A stretch of DNA of 64,000 bases from Pseudomonas parafulva NBRC 16636 = DSM 17004. Its GTDB lineage: Bacteria > Pseudomonadota > Gammaproteobacteria > Pseudomonadales > Pseudomonadaceae. Position 1 is the stretch's first letter. Each line of letters begins with the position of its first letter. Both the position numbers and the translations under genes were made by a program. The stretch spans positions 169,917 through 233,916 of the forward strand of contig NZ_BBIU01000013.1 in assembly GCF_000730645.1 (NCBI RefSeq). Direction: 5' to 3'. Shown one piece after another: positions 8,312-17,764 of the stretch. The notes under the pieces are model-generated. The model was not told where the DNA came from. It made no database searches and saw only the letters and a program-made list of their open reading frames with translations.

Positions 8312-9475
8312 ATGTCGATCCAGGTCGAAGATTATTTCGCACGCGACACCTTCCAGAAAATGAAGGCTTTTGCCGACAAGCAGGAAACGCCGTTCGTACT
8401 CATCGACACCCAGATGATCAGCAAGGCCTACGACGACCTGCGCGCTGGCTTCGAATTCGCCAAGGTCTACTACGCGGTCAAGGCCAACCCGGCAGTCGAG
8501 ATCATCGACCTGCTCAAGGACAAAGGCTCGAACTTCGACATCGCTTCCATCTACGAACTCGACAAGGTGATGGACCGCGGCGTCAGCGCCGACCGTATCA
8601 GCTACGGCAACACCATCAAGAAGTCCAAGGACATCCGCTACTTCTTCGAGAAGGGCGTGCGCCTGTACGCCACCGACTCGGAAGCCGACCTGCGCAACAT
8701 CGCCAAGGCTGCACCGGGCTCGAAAGTGTACGTGCGCATCCTCACCGAAGGTTCCACCACGGCTGACTGGCCGCTGTCGCGCAAGTTCGGTTGCCAGACC
8801 GACATGGCCATGGACCTGCTGATCCTGGCCCGTGACCTGGGCCTGGTGCCTTACGGCATTTCCTTCCACGTGGGTTCCCAGCAGCGTGACATCAGTGTGT
8901 GGGACGCCGCGATCGCCAAGGTCAAGGTGATCTTCGAGCGCCTGAAGGAAGAAGACGGCATCGAACTGAAGCTGATCAACATGGGGGGTGGCTTCCCGGC
9001 CAACTACATCACCCGTACCAACAGCCTGGAAACCTATGCCGAGGAAATCATCCGCTTCCTGAAAGAAGACTTTGGTGATGACCTGCCCGAAATCATTCTG
9101 GAGCCAGGCCGCTCGCTGATCGCCAACGCCGGTATTCTGGTCAGTGAAGTGGTGCTGGTGGCGCGCAAGTCGCGTACCGCCGTGGAGCGTTGGGTGTACA
9201 CCGACGTGGGCAAGTTCTCTGGCCTGATCGAAACCATGGACGAATCCATCAAGTTCCCGATCTGGACCGAGAAAAAGGGCGAGATGGAAGAAGTGGTCAT
9301 CGCCGGCCCGACCTGCGACAGTGCCGACATCATGTACGAGCACTACAAGTACGGCCTGCCGCTGAACCTGGCCATTGGCGACCGCCTGTACTGGCTGTCT
9401 ACCGGAGCCTACACCACCAGTTACAGCGCTGTGGAATTCAACGGCTTCCCGCCGCTGAAGTCCTACTACCTGTAA
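8312..9475 (+). CDS. speC: Ornithine decarboxylase, alanine-racemase-fold (fold III)
   Basis: A 387-residue PLP enzyme that decarboxylates ornithine to putrescine in the cytosol. The PLP-binding lysine is K57 in YYAVKANP. The phosphate/glycine loop is NMGGGFPA, EPGRSL follows, and the catalytic cysteine is C335 in GPTCDSAD. This is the eukaryote-like fold, not the large fold-I enzyme of Escherichia coli. I chose the ATG at 8312 because GGAG lies 9 nt upstream and the protein then matches the family start (MSIQVEDYF). An ATG at 8297 is the alternative. A strong terminator follows immediately, so it is monocistronic. Confidence 0.95.
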   Translation: MSIQVEDYFARDTFQKMKAFADKQETPFVLIDTQMISKAYDDLRAGFEFAKVYYAVKANPAVEIIDLLKDKGSNFDIASIYELDKVMDRGVSADRISYGNTIKKSKDIRYFFEKGVRLYATDSEADLRNIAKAAPGSKVYVRILTEGSTTADWPLSRKFGCQTDMAMDLLILARDLGLVPYGISFHVGSQQRDISVWDAAIAKVKVIFERLKEEDGIELKLINMGGGFPANYITRTNSLETYAEEIIRFLKEDFGDDLPEIILEPGRSLIANAGILVSEVVLVARKSRTAVERWVYTDVGKFSGLIETMDESIKFPIWTEKKGEMEEVVIAGPTCDSADIMYEHYKYGLPLNLAIGDRLYWLSTGAYTTSYSAVEFNGFPPLKSYYL

Positions 9476-9480
9476 CACCG

Positions 9481-9507
9481 AACGGGGCCGCAAGGCCCCG
9501 TTTTCGT
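9481..9507 (+). terminator. Intrinsic terminator of speC
   Basis: A perfect 9-bp stem AACGGGGCC / GGCCCCGTT with a 4-nt loop is followed by TTCGTT. It begins 6 nt after the speC stop codon. Confidence 0.9.
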
Positions 9508-9669
9508 TGGGCCTTGCCTTCCCAGGCGGCGCGGCAGACGGGTTTTCACCCCTGTGGCTGTAAAGATTGTAAAGCCTCACGAATGTTAACCAATCTCAAT
9601 TGCTGGCCACTATCACTTCCATTAACATCCCCGGGCGCCGCGCCTATGCGGCCGTACACAGGGTGATCG

Positions 9670-12228
9670 ATGGTGGTGAAGAAGACGCTGTTCCAACTGC
9701 ACTGGTTGTTTGGCATCACCGCCGGGTTGGTGCTGGCGTTGATGGGCATCACCGGCGCCCTGTATTCGTTCCAGGAAGAACTGCTACGTGCGTTCAATGG
9801 CGAAGTGCTGCGGGTCGAGGTGCGGCCCGAAGGTGTATTGCCGCCTGCCGAACTGGTCAAACGCGTGGAGGCCCAGCAGCAAGACAAGGTGGCAATGCTG
9901 TGGGTAGATGTGCGCGAGGGTGATGCAGCCCGCGTCTTCTTCACGCCCGCGCCAGGCGAGCGCCGCGGCGAACTGCGCTATGCCGACCCTTACACCGGTG
10001 AACTGAAGGGGGACGTGGCGGGCCAGGGCTTCTTCAGCCTGATGCTCAACCTGCACCGGTTTCTGGCCATGGGTGACACCGGCCGCCAGATCACCGGCGC
10101 CTGCACCCTGATGCTGGTGTTCTTCTGTTTGTCCGGGCTGTACCTGCGCTGGCCACGCAAGGCCCTGGACTGGCGCACCTGGCTTACCTTCGACTGGGCC
10201 AAGAAAGGCCGCGCCTTCAATTGGGACCTGCACGCCGTGGCCGGTACCTGGTGCCTGCTGTTCTATCTGCTGTTCGCGCTTACCGGTTTGTTCTGGTCGT
10301 ACGAATGGTACCGGGAGGGCCTCAACAGGTTGCTGGCCGATGCCCCGGCCGCAGGCCAGCAGCAAAAACGCGGCGAAGGCCGTGGCCGCCACGGCCCCCA
10401 GCACGTCGACAAGAACGCCCCGCCGCTGGTGGTCGATTACGACGCCATCTGGGCCACCCTCAGCAACGCTGCCGGCCCTGGGCTGGCCAGCTACAACCTG
10501 CGCCTGCCGCCTGTGGGTGGGCAACCCGCCAACCTGTTCTACCTGCAGGCCGATGCCGAGCACCCCCGGGCATTCAATACACTGGTGCTGGACCCGGCCA
10601 ACGGCCAGGTGCAGCGCCATGAGCGCTACACCGACAAGTCGTTCAAGGCCCAGCTGCTGCAGAGTGTGTATGCCCTGCACGTGGGCGAGTATTTCGGCCT
10701 AGTGGGGCGTATCGCCCTGACCATCGCCAGCCTGACCATGCCGGTGTTCTTCATCACCGGCTGGCTGTTGTACCTGGACCGGCGCCGCAAGCAGCGCCAG
10801 GTACGCGCAGCCCGGGGTAATGTAGCCACGGCGAGCACGGCGGGCGACGGCTGGCTCGTCGGTTTCGCCAGCCAGAGCGGCTTTGCCGAGCAGTTGGCCT
10901 GGCAGACCGCCGCCCAGCTTCAGGCGGCAGGCCTGGCTGTGCAGGTGCGGGCGCTGGGTACACTGAAAGAGGAGGATTTGCGCCAGGCCAGGCGTGCGGT
11001 GTTCGTGGTCAGCACCTTCGATGACGGTGAGGCGCCGGACAGCGCCCGGGCCTTCGAGCGCAATGTACTGGGCAAGGCCTTGGCACTGAACCACCTCAAC
11101 TATGCCCTGCTCGCCCTCGGCGACCGTCAGTATCCACACTTCTGCGGCTTCGCCCGCCGCCTGCAGGGCTGGCTGGGTGAGCGTGGGGCCACCTGCGCAT
11201 TCAGCCCGGTCGAGGTGGACAGCGCCGACCCTGCGGCCTTGCAGCAATGGCAGCAGGCACTGACACGCCTGACCGGGGCGGAACCTGTGGCAGCGTGGCA
11301 ACCGCCGAGCTTCGGTAGCTGGTCCCTGGTCAGCCGTACACTGTTGAACCCGGGCAGCCTGGGGCAGCCGGTCTACCTGCTTGGCTTGCAGCCGCAGGAG
11401 CCTGCGACTTGGGAAGCCGGCGACCTGGTGGAGATCCTGCCGCTCAACGGCCCTTGCCGGGTCGAGGCATTTCTCAAGGGCTTGGCGCTGGATGCCATGG
11501 CCCCAGTGCAACTGGGCGGCCTGACCGAAACCTTGGCCCAGGCGCTGGCGGGCCGGCAATTGCCGATGCGCCGGGATCATCTGGTGGGCCTGCACCCGCA
11601 AGCACTGGTGGAGGCACTGGTGCCCATCGGCACCCGCGAGTACTCGATTGCCTCGATCGCCAGCGACGGCGTGCTGGAGCTGATCGTGCGCCAGGAGCGA
11701 CACACTGATGGGCAACTGGGCCTGGGCTCCGGCTGGCTGACCGAATACCTGCCCCTGAATGGTTCACTCAGCCTGCGCCTACGCCGCAACAGCGGCTTCC
11801 ACCTCCCGGAAACTGCCGCGCCGATGGTGCTGATTGGCAATGGCACTGGCCTTGCCGGGTTACGCAGCCTGGTTCGCGCACGGATTAGCGCGGGCGAGCA
11901 GCGTAACTGGCTGCTATTCGGCGAGCGTAATCGGGCACATGACCTGCTGTGTGGCAGTGAGCTGCAAAGCTGGCTGGCCAGTGGCGACCTCACGCGCCTG
12001 GACCTGGCCTTCTCCCGTGACCAGGCAGAAAAGATGTACGTGCAGGATGTGTTGCTGCAGCAGGCCGATGAACTGCGGCGCTGGGTGGCCGAGGGTGCCT
12101 GCATCTATGTCTGCGGCAGCCTGCAAGGCATGGCCGCGGGTGTGGATGCGGCGCTCAACGGCATACTGGGCGAGGCAGCTGTGCAGCAACTGATCGAGGA
12201 CGGGCGCTATCGGCGGGATGTGTACTAG
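9670..12228 (+). CDS. PepSY-transmembrane / flavodoxin / ferredoxin-NADP reductase fusion (PiuB-like)
   Basis: An 852-residue inner-membrane flavoprotein. Residues 1-380 form a PepSY-associated region with about four membrane helices (first helix [23 protein letters not shown]). From about residue 393 a flavodoxin-like FMN domain begins ([17 protein letters not shown]). The last 320 residues resemble the FAD/NADPH module of sulfite-reductase flavoproteins ([18 protein letters not shown] near 723; YVCGSLQGM). The architecture matches the PA4513/PiuB protein of Pseudomonas aeruginosa, which is tied to iron uptake and also lies near speC there. A role in reducing periplasmic ferric chelates is inferred. 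The short upstream region has no clear Fur box. Confidence 0.85.
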   Translation: MVVKKTLFQLHWLFGITAGLVLALMGITGALYSFQEELLRAFNGEVLRVEVRPEGVLPPAELVKRVEAQQQDKVAMLWVDVREGDAARVFFTPAPGERRGELRYADPYTGELKGDVAGQGFFSLMLNLHRFLAMGDTGRQITGACTLMLVFFCLSGLYLRWPRKALDWRTWLTFDWAKKGRAFNWDLHAVAGTWCLLFYLLFALTGLFWSYEWYREGLNRLLADAPAAGQQQKRGEGRGRHGPQHVDKNAPPLVVDYDAIWATLSNAAGPGLASYNLRLPPVGGQPANLFYLQADAEHPRAFNTLVLDPANGQVQRHERYTDKSFKAQLLQSVYALHVGEYFGLVGRIALTIASLTMPVFFITGWLLYLDRRRKQRQVRAARGNVATASTAGDGWLVGFASQSGFAEQLAWQTAAQLQAAGLAVQVRALGTLKEEDLRQARRAVFVVSTFDDGEAPDSARAFERNVLGKALALNHLNYALLALGDRQYPHFCGFARRLQGWLGERGATCAFSPVEVDSADPAALQQWQQALTRLTGAEPVAAWQPPSFGSWSLVSRTLLNPGSLGQPVYLLGLQPQEPATWEAGDLVEILPLNGPCRVEAFLKGLALDAMAPVQLGGLTETLAQALAGRQLPMRRDHLVGLHPQALVEALVPIGTREYSIASIASDGVLELIVRQERHTDGQLGLGSGWLTEYLPLNGSLSLRLRRNSGFHLPETAAPMVLIGNGTGLAGLRSLVRARISAGEQRNWLLFGERNRAHDLLCGSELQSWLASGDLTRLDLAFSRDQAEKMYVQDVLLQQADELRRWVAEGACIYVCGSLQGMAAGVDAALNGILGEAAVQQLIEDGRYRRDVY

Positions 12229-12261
12229 GGTAGCCCGGTACCTGCCGACAGCAGCCGCCAG

Positions 12262-13053
12262 TCAATGCAGGTCGAAGGTGTCGGCGTCCAGGTTGGCCGG
12301 GAATTTGGTGCGGTAAGCGGCCAACTCCGCTGCGCTGAGCACCACCGTGAACACGCCGTCCGCCTCACCGGCGCTCAACAGGCTCTCGCCCTGGAAATCC
12401 AGCACCTGGCTGTCGCCGGAATACGCAAACCCTTTGCCGTCGGTGCCCACGCGGTTTACCGCAGCCACATAGCACAGGTTCTCGATGCCCCGCGCCGGCA
12501 ACAGGCGGTTCCAGTGCTGGCGACGCGCAGCGGGCCAGTTGGCGGTGTACAGCAGCAGGTCGGTGTCCTGGGCATCGCGGCTCCACACCGGGAAGCGAAG
12601 GTCGTAGCAAATCAGCGGGCGGATACGCCAGCCCTTGAGCTCGAACTGCACCTGACGCTCCCCTGGGGTGTAATGCTTGTGCTCACCGGCCATGCGGAAC
12701 AGGTGACGCTTGTCGTAATGCAGGATCTCACCATCCGGCCGCGCCCACAGCAAGCGGTTGCGATGGCTACCGTCGGCTGCCTGAATGATGACGCTACCGG
12801 TGATCACCGCGCCGTGCTTCCTGGCCTGGGCCTTCAACCACTTGTAGGTTGGCCCGTTTTCCTGTTCGGCCAGGCTTTCGGACTGCATCGAAAACCCTGT
12901 GGTGAACATTTCTGGCAGGATCACCAGGTCCACCTCGCCCACGTGCTCCAGCAGCACTTCGAAATGCGCGTAGTTGGCCTCGCGGTCGTGCCAGGCGAGT
13001 GTGGTTTGCACCAAGGCAATTTTCAGATTCGGCAGCGTACTCAAATCGCGCAT
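12262..13053 (-). CDS. Omega-amidase (nitrilase superfamily, YafV/Nit2 type)
   Basis: A 263-residue carbon-nitrogen hydrolase with the full catalytic triad: E48 in LPEMF, K115 in YDKRHLF, and C149 in ICYDLRFP. YafV/Nit2 enzymes hydrolyse alpha-ketoglutaramate (or ketosuccinamate) to the keto acid and ammonia. The gene overlaps the end of the methionine aminotransferase gene by 13 nt. This suggests tight coupling: the transaminase makes alpha-ketoglutaramate from glutamine and this enzyme removes it. The start is the ATG at 13053 (MRDLSTLPN). Upstream in-frame codons fall inside the aminotransferase gene. Confidence 0.88.
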   Translation of the reverse strand: MRDLSTLPNLKIALVQTTLAWHDREANYAHFEVLLEHVGEVDLVILPEMFTTGFSMQSESLAEQENGPTYKWLKAQARKHGAVITGSVIIQAADGSHRNRLLWARPDGEILHYDKRHLFRMAGEHKHYTPGERQVQFELKGWRIRPLICYDLRFPVWSRDAQDTDLLLYTANWPAARRQHWNRLLPARGIENLCYVAAVNRVGTDGKGFAYSGDSQVLDFQGESLLSAGEADGVFTVVLSAAELAAYRTKFPANLDADTFDLH

Positions 13054-14189
13054 AGTTTCTCCGCTGCCTGGCGCAGCGTCTCCTCTCGTTTGGCAAAGCA
13101 CAGGCGCACCAGGCGCTGCCCGGTGATGGCCTGCTGGTAGAACACCGACACGGGGATGGTCGCCACCCCGTGCTCGCGGGTGAGCCACAGCGACATCTGC
13201 ACATCGTCCAGGTCGGGGCGTATGTGCGAGTAGTCCACCAACTGGAAATAGGTGCCTGCGGTGGGTGTGAACGTAAACCGCGAACCCGCCAGTAAACCGC
13301 AGAAGAGGTCGCGCTTGGCCTGGTAGAACGCGGGCAACTGCTCGACATGTTCAGGGTGCGCGGCCATGAAGTCGGCCAGGGCACACTGCAGCGGGGTGAC
13401 GCCGCAGAAGTTCACGTACTGGTGCACCTTGCGCAGTTCTGCGCTGAGCGCTGGCGGTGCGATCACGTAGCCGGTCTTCCAGCCAGTGACGTGGTAGGTC
13501 TTGCCGAACGAACTGACCACGAACGCGCGCCGATACAACTGCTCATGGGCCAGCACGCTGGCATGGCGGGCACCGTCGTACACCAGGTGTTCGTAGACTT
13601 CATCGCTGACCACGAACACGTCGCGCTCGCCGATCAGTGCAGCGAGCTGGTTCAGGTCTTCGTGAGTGACCAGCGCGCCGCTGGGGTTGTGCGGCGAGTT
13701 GAGAATGACCATGCGGGTACGCGGGCTCAGGGCATCCGCGAACCGCTGCCAGTCGATACGAAAGTCACCGTCACCAAGCTGCACGTGTACACAGCGCCCC
13801 CCCGCCAGTTGCACAGAGGGTTCGTAGCTGTCGTAGCAAGGGTCAAAGACGATCACTTCGTCACCGGGATGAACCACCGCCTGGATGGCGCAGAAAATCG
13901 CCTCGGTGGCACCGGGCGTGATGGTCACTTCCTGGTCGGCATCGACCTGGGCCCCGTACAACCGCTGCACCTTGGCCGCCACCTGCTGGCGCAGCGCAGG
14001 CAAACCGGTCATCGGCGAATACTGGTTGTGCCCGGCAGCCACATGGCGCCCTACCGCGTCGAGCAGCGCCTGTGGCCCATTGAAGTCAGGGAAACCCTGC
14101 GACAGGTTCAGCGCACCCGTCTGCGCGGCAAGCTGAGACATGGTCGTGAAAATGGTAGTGCCGACATCCGGCAGTTTACTGCTGATCAT
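13041..14189 (-). CDS. Methionine (glutamine-dependent) aminotransferase, YbdL type
   Basis: A 382-residue fold-I PLP aminotransferase. The nucleotide-binding pattern is NLSQGFPDFNGP near the N terminus, NSPHNPSGALV mid-protein, and the PLP lysine sits in SSFGKTYHVTGWKTGY. YbdL/KAT-III-like enzymes transaminate methionine or its keto acid KMTB, using glutamine as donor. Together with the overlapping omega-amidase gene this is the last, irreversible step of methionine salvage. I use the ATG at 14189 (MISSKLPDVG). Extending upstream would translate the heptad DNA repeats into a meaningless LQLAACS repeat. Confidence 0.9.
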   Translation of the reverse strand: MISSKLPDVGTTIFTTMSQLAAQTGALNLSQGFPDFNGPQALLDAVGRHVAAGHNQYSPMTGLPALRQQVAAKVQRLYGAQVDADQEVTITPGATEAIFCAIQAVVHPGDEVIVFDPCYDSYEPSVQLAGGRCVHVQLGDGDFRIDWQRFADALSPRTRMVILNSPHNPSGALVTHEDLNQLAALIGERDVFVVSDEVYEHLVYDGARHASVLAHEQLYRRAFVVSSFGKTYHVTGWKTGYVIAPPALSAELRKVHQYVNFCGVTPLQCALADFMAAHPEHVEQLPAFYQAKRDLFCGLLAGSRFTFTPTAGTYFQLVDYSHIRPDLDDVQMSLWLTREHGVATIPVSVFYQQAITGQRLVRLCFAKREETLRQAAEKLCAI

Positions 14190-14204
14190 GTCTCCCCCCT
14201 TTCC

Positions 14205-14357
14205 TAGCTGCAAGCTGCAAGCTGCAAGCTGCAAGCTGCAAGCCGTGAGCCGTGAGCCGTGAGCCGCGAGCTTGAAGCTGCAAGATAAAAGCAAAGATAA
14301 CGCGGTCTGCCTTTACTTGCAGCTTGCAGCTTGCAGCTTGCAGCTTGTAGCTTGCCG
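14205..14357. repeat. Tandem heptad repeats in inverted arrangement, large hairpin
   Basis: The left part has about five tandem copies of AGCTGCA (14206-14240), then about four GCCGTGA/AGCCGCGA variants, then AGCTTGAAGCTGCAAG. The right part (14315-14357) has about five tandem copies of GCTTGCA. The two arms are complementary and can form a hairpin of more than 35 bp. It lies directly after the der stop codon in transcription order and before the aminotransferase start, so it probably insulates the two units. A smaller relative is at 2183-2309. Confidence 0.8.
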
Positions 14358-14362
14358 CTGCT

Positions 14363-15826
14363 TTACCGCTTGTCGCGGCGTTTTTTCTCGGCTTTTTTGT
14401 GGTGGGACATCAAGCGGCGTTTCTTGTTGACCTGGCGGTCGGTCAGGGTGTTTTTCTTGCCTTCGTACGGGTTGTCACCACCCTTGTACTCAATGCGGAT
14501 CGGCGTACCGACCAGCTTCAGTACCCGGCGGTAGGTGTTTTCCAGGTAACGGGAGTACGACTTCGGAATCTTGTCGGTCTGGTTGCCGTGGATCACGATC
14601 AGCGGCGGGTTGGCGCCACCCAGGTGGGCATAACGCAGCTTGATGCGGCGGCCGTTGACCAGCGGCGGCTGGTGTTCGCTGACCGCATCCTCGAGGATCT
14701 GGGTCAGGCGGCTGGTCGGCCAGCGGGTGACCGCAGACAGGAATGCAGCCTGTACCGACTTGTACAAGTGGCCTACCCCAGTGCCGTGAAGCGCCGAGAT
14801 GAAGTGGATGTCGGCAAAATCGACGAAGAACAGCCGGCGCTCCAGCTCGGTCTTCACGTAGTCGCGCTCACCCGGCTCCATGCCGTCCCACTTGTTCAGG
14901 GCGATGACAATGGCACGGCCCGCTTCCAGGGCAAAGCCCAGCAGGTTGAGGTCGTGGTCAACCACCCCTTCGCGGGCATCCATGACGAAGATGACCACGT
15001 TGGCGTCCTTGATCGCCTGCAGCGTCTTCACCACCGAGAACTTCTCGACTTCCTCGTGGATCTTGCCGCGCTTGCGCACACCCGCCGTGTCGATGAAGGT
15101 GTACTTGTCACCATCACGCTCGAACGGGATGTAGATACTGTCACGGGTAGTGCCTGGCTGGTCGTACACCACCACCCGCTCTTCGCCGAGCATGCGGTTT
15201 ACCAGCGTCGACTTGCCCACGTTCGGGCGGCCGATGATGGCGATCTTGATGCCATCCTTCTCGCTCGGGCCCGGAATGCGCACGGCCTCCTCGCCTTCGG
15301 CCACGTCGGCGTCCAGCGCGTCTTCGACCTGGTCGCGCGGGATGTGACCCAGCACGGCTTCCATCAAGGCGTTGATGCCGCGCCCCTGGGAACCTGCTAC
15401 CGGAATGGCATTGCCCATGCCCAGCGGCGAAAATTCGGCGCGGGCAACATCGGCGTCGATGTTGTCGATCTTGTTGGCAACCAGAATCGCTTCTTTGTTG
15501 CGCTTGCGCAGGTGCTCGGCAATCATCTGGTCGGCGGCAGTCATGCCGGCACGGGCATCCACCAGGAACAGCACATAGTCGGCTTCTTCGATGGCCATCA
15601 GCGACTGCTCAGCCATCTTTTCGTCCATGCCCACTTCGTCACCGGTAATACCACCGGTATCGATCAGGATGAAGGATCGACCCTGCCAGCTGGCATCACC
15701 ATACTGGCGGTCACGGGTCAGGCCCGACAGGTCACCGACGATGGCATCGCGGGTTTTGGTCAGGCGGTTGAACATGGTGGATTTGCCAACGTTCGGGCGG
15801 CCCACCAGGGCAATTACGGGAACCAT
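14363..15826 (-). CDS. der: Ribosome-assembly GTPase Der (EngA)
   Basis: A 487-residue protein with two tandem GTPase domains and a C-terminal KH-like domain. It is needed for 50S subunit assembly. G1 motifs are GRPNVGKST at residues 8-16 and again near residue 200. Switch II appears as DTGGI in the first domain and [10 protein letters not shown] in the second. The C terminus is basic ([11 protein letters not shown]), typical for Der. The ATG at 15826 gives [14 protein letters not shown]; a longer start is unlikely. It is the last gene of the rlmN-to-der gene series and ends at the heptad hairpin. Confidence 0.97.
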   Translation of the reverse strand: MVPVIALVGRPNVGKSTMFNRLTKTRDAIVGDLSGLTRDRQYGDASWQGRSFILIDTGGITGDEVGMDEKMAEQSLMAIEEADYVLFLVDARAGMTAADQMIAEHLRKRNKEAILVANKIDNIDADVARAEFSPLGMGNAIPVAGSQGRGINALMEAVLGHIPRDQVEDALDADVAEGEEAVRIPGPSEKDGIKIAIIGRPNVGKSTLVNRMLGEERVVVYDQPGTTRDSIYIPFERDGDKYTFIDTAGVRKRGKIHEEVEKFSVVKTLQAIKDANVVIFVMDAREGVVDHDLNLLGFALEAGRAIVIALNKWDGMEPGERDYVKTELERRLFFVDFADIHFISALHGTGVGHLYKSVQAAFLSAVTRWPTSRLTQILEDAVSEHQPPLVNGRRIKLRYAHLGGANPPLIVIHGNQTDKIPKSYSRYLENTYRRVLKLVGTPIRIEYKGGDNPYEGKKNTLTDRQVNKKRRLMSHHKKAEKKRRDKR

Positions 15827-15943
15827 TGGCTCTCCACTCTTGAATTCTTGAAAATGCAAAGGCCGCTGCAAGGCAGCGGCCGGAGTTCGGGCGGCGTGTC
15901 CTACGCCGCGGCCTGAAGCCCTATCAAGGCTTCAAGCATAGCT

Positions 15944-17086
15944 TCAGCGGATGGTCAGTGCCTCGAGCTTGCCGCTGTTGCCAAATACATAGATGGTGTC
16001 GCCGACCACCAGTGGTCGGGCGCGCAGGCCATCGCTGTCGATACGCTCACGGCCAACGAAGCGGCCATCGACCTGGCTCAGCAGGTGCAGGTAGCCTTCG
16101 AAGTCACCCACTGCCACGTAGCTGCTGTACACCTCCGGGGCGGTCAGCTGCCGGCGAGCCATGGCATCGTTGGACCAGATGGCGCTGGAAGAACGCTCGT
16201 CCACCCCTTCGACGGTACCGGACGCTTCGCTGACGTAGACGTTGCCGAAGCCCTGGGCCACACCCACATAGCTGGAGGCGTCGCGCTGCCAGATCACCCG
16301 GCCGCTTTCCAGGTCCAGGCCCGCAACGCGGCCCTGATAGGTACTGACGTACAGGGTACCACCGGAGAGCAGCAACCCGCCGTCGATATCCACAACACGG
16401 TCCAGCTCGGAGCGGCCCTTGGGAATGGCCACGCGGCTTTCCCACACGGGTACGCCGTTGCTGATATCCACCGCAACCACCTTGCCGGTGGACAGGCCGG
16501 CCACGGCCAGGCGGTTGGTGGCGATTGGCGCGCCGGTGCCACGCAGTGTCAGCACGGCGGGGCTGCTTTCGTAGATCCAGCGACGATCACCGGTAGCCGC
16601 GTCCAGGCCGATCAGGCGATCGTCCTGGGTTTGTACAACGACCACATCACCGTTGTTGGCAGGCGGCGCCAGTACTTCGCTGGTCACCCGCGAACGCCAG
16701 CGCTCTTCACCAGTGCTCGAGTCCAGGGCGATCACTTCACCCTTGAGGGTGCCGAGCATCACCAGGCCGTAGCCCACGCCGACAGCGCCGGACACTGGCA
16801 GGTCAAGGTCCTTGTTCCACACCACGTTACCGGTGATGCGATCAAGGGCATAAACGTCGCCCTTCACGTCGGACGCGTAGATGCGGTCGTTTTCAATGGC
16901 CGGCACCAGGGTGTTGTAGGTTTCGCCCTGGCCGTCACCAATCGAACGGCTCCACTGCTTTTTCAGCACCACTTCCTCGGTGAACTTGGTCAGCTCGGCC
17001 GGGGGCAGTTCCTTCTTGCTGTTGCTGCTGCAACCTGCGGCCAGTACGGCCAAGGTCAGCACTGCTGCTTGTTTCCAACCGATCAC
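15944..17086 (-). CDS. bamB: Outer-membrane assembly lipoprotein BamB
   Basis: A 380-residue lipoprotein with lipobox LAAGC (lipidated C19). An eight-bladed PQQ-type beta-propeller follows, visible as repeated units such as GDVYALDRITGNVVWNKDL, GEVIALDSSTGEERWRSRV and DRLIGLDAATGDRRWIYES. BamB binds BamA in the BAM complex that inserts outer-membrane proteins. It abuts the yfgM-like gene with no gap (17086/17087), the conserved gamma-proteobacterial order hisS-yfgM-bamB-der. Confidence 0.97.
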   Translation of the reverse strand: MIGWKQAAVLTLAVLAAGCSSNSKKELPPAELTKFTEEVVLKKQWSRSIGDGQGETYNTLVPAIENDRIYASDVKGDVYALDRITGNVVWNKDLDLPVSGAVGVGYGLVMLGTLKGEVIALDSSTGEERWRSRVTSEVLAPPANNGDVVVVQTQDDRLIGLDAATGDRRWIYESSPAVLTLRGTGAPIATNRLAVAGLSTGKVVAVDISNGVPVWESRVAIPKGRSELDRVVDIDGGLLLSGGTLYVSTYQGRVAGLDLESGRVIWQRDASSYVGVAQGFGNVYVSEASGTVEGVDERSSSAIWSNDAMARRQLTAPEVYSSYVAVGDFEGYLHLLSQVDGRFVGRERIDSDGLRARPLVVGDTIYVFGNSGKLEALTIR

Positions 17087-17725
17087 TTACGCGTCCCCTT
17101 TGGCCAGGTCATCCAGCTTCAATTGCAAGCCACCGACCGCCGCCTCGTCGGACAGCGCAGCCTTGGCTTTTTCGTAAGCGCTGTGGGCGTCGTCAGCGCG
17201 CCCCAGCTGCACCAGCAGGTCACCCTTCAACTCTTCACGGCTGGCCAGAAACGCCCTGTCAGCGTCGCCGTCCAGCAGCTTGAGGGCATCCTCGGCCTTG
17301 TTCTGAGCGGCCATCACCCGTGCCAGGCGCTGGCGGGAAATCTCGCCCAGGGTAGTATCGGCGGGCTTGTCCACCACAGACTTGAGCTCGGCAGCGGCGT
17401 CGTCAAGCTTGCCGGTTTCTACCGCCACCTTGGCCACGAACAGGCTACCGTACTGGGCATAGGCGGTACCGCCGAACTCGCTCTTGAGCTTGCCGGCCAG
17501 TTCCGCAACCTTGGTCGCGTCAGGCTGGCCGCTGGGCGTCAGGCTGGTTTCCAGCAAGGCCTGGTACAGCTGCGAAGCACCTTGCGACTGGTTGTTCTGG
17601 TACTTGTGCCAGGTATTCCAGCCCAGCACCACCACACCCGCCAACAGGGCGCCGGTCAGCAGCGGCTTGCCGTTGCGGTTCCACCAGTCCTTGACCCCTA
17701 CCAGTTCATCATCGGTACTCGACAC
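17087..17725 (-). CDS. YfgM-like ancillary SecYEG translocon subunit (TPR protein)
   Basis: A 212-residue protein with a short cytosolic N terminus (DDELVGVKDWWNRNGKP), one membrane helix (residues about 20-38, LLTGALLAGVVVLGWNTWH), and a periplasmic part rich in tetratricopeptide-like helices. In Escherichia coli the YfgM protein pairs with PpiD at the SecYEG translocon. The position between hisS and bamB is conserved and supports the assignment. Confidence 0.9.
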   Translation of the reverse strand: MSSTDDELVGVKDWWNRNGKPLLTGALLAGVVVLGWNTWHKYQNNQSQGASQLYQALLETSLTPSGQPDATKVAELAGKLKSEFGGTAYAQYGSLFVAKVAVETGKLDDAAAELKSVVDKPADTTLGEISRQRLARVMAAQNKAEDALKLLDGDADRAFLASREELKGDLLVQLGRADDAHSAYEKAKAALSDEAAVGGLQLKLDDLAKGDA

Positions 17726-17764
17726 CCCAATACTCCTTTTCGCCTATTCGCTTGTTGAACCGCG

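Noticed and set aside
9560..9669. Fur box upstream of the PepSY reductase gene
   Set aside because: Only scattered matches to the 19-bp consensus; nothing convincing despite the iron-linked family.
13190..14180. Long plus-strand frames opposite the aminotransferase, der, hisS, ispG, secD and other genes
   Set aside because: They are antisense shadows caused by high GC codon use, opposite proteins with clear families and catalytic motifs.
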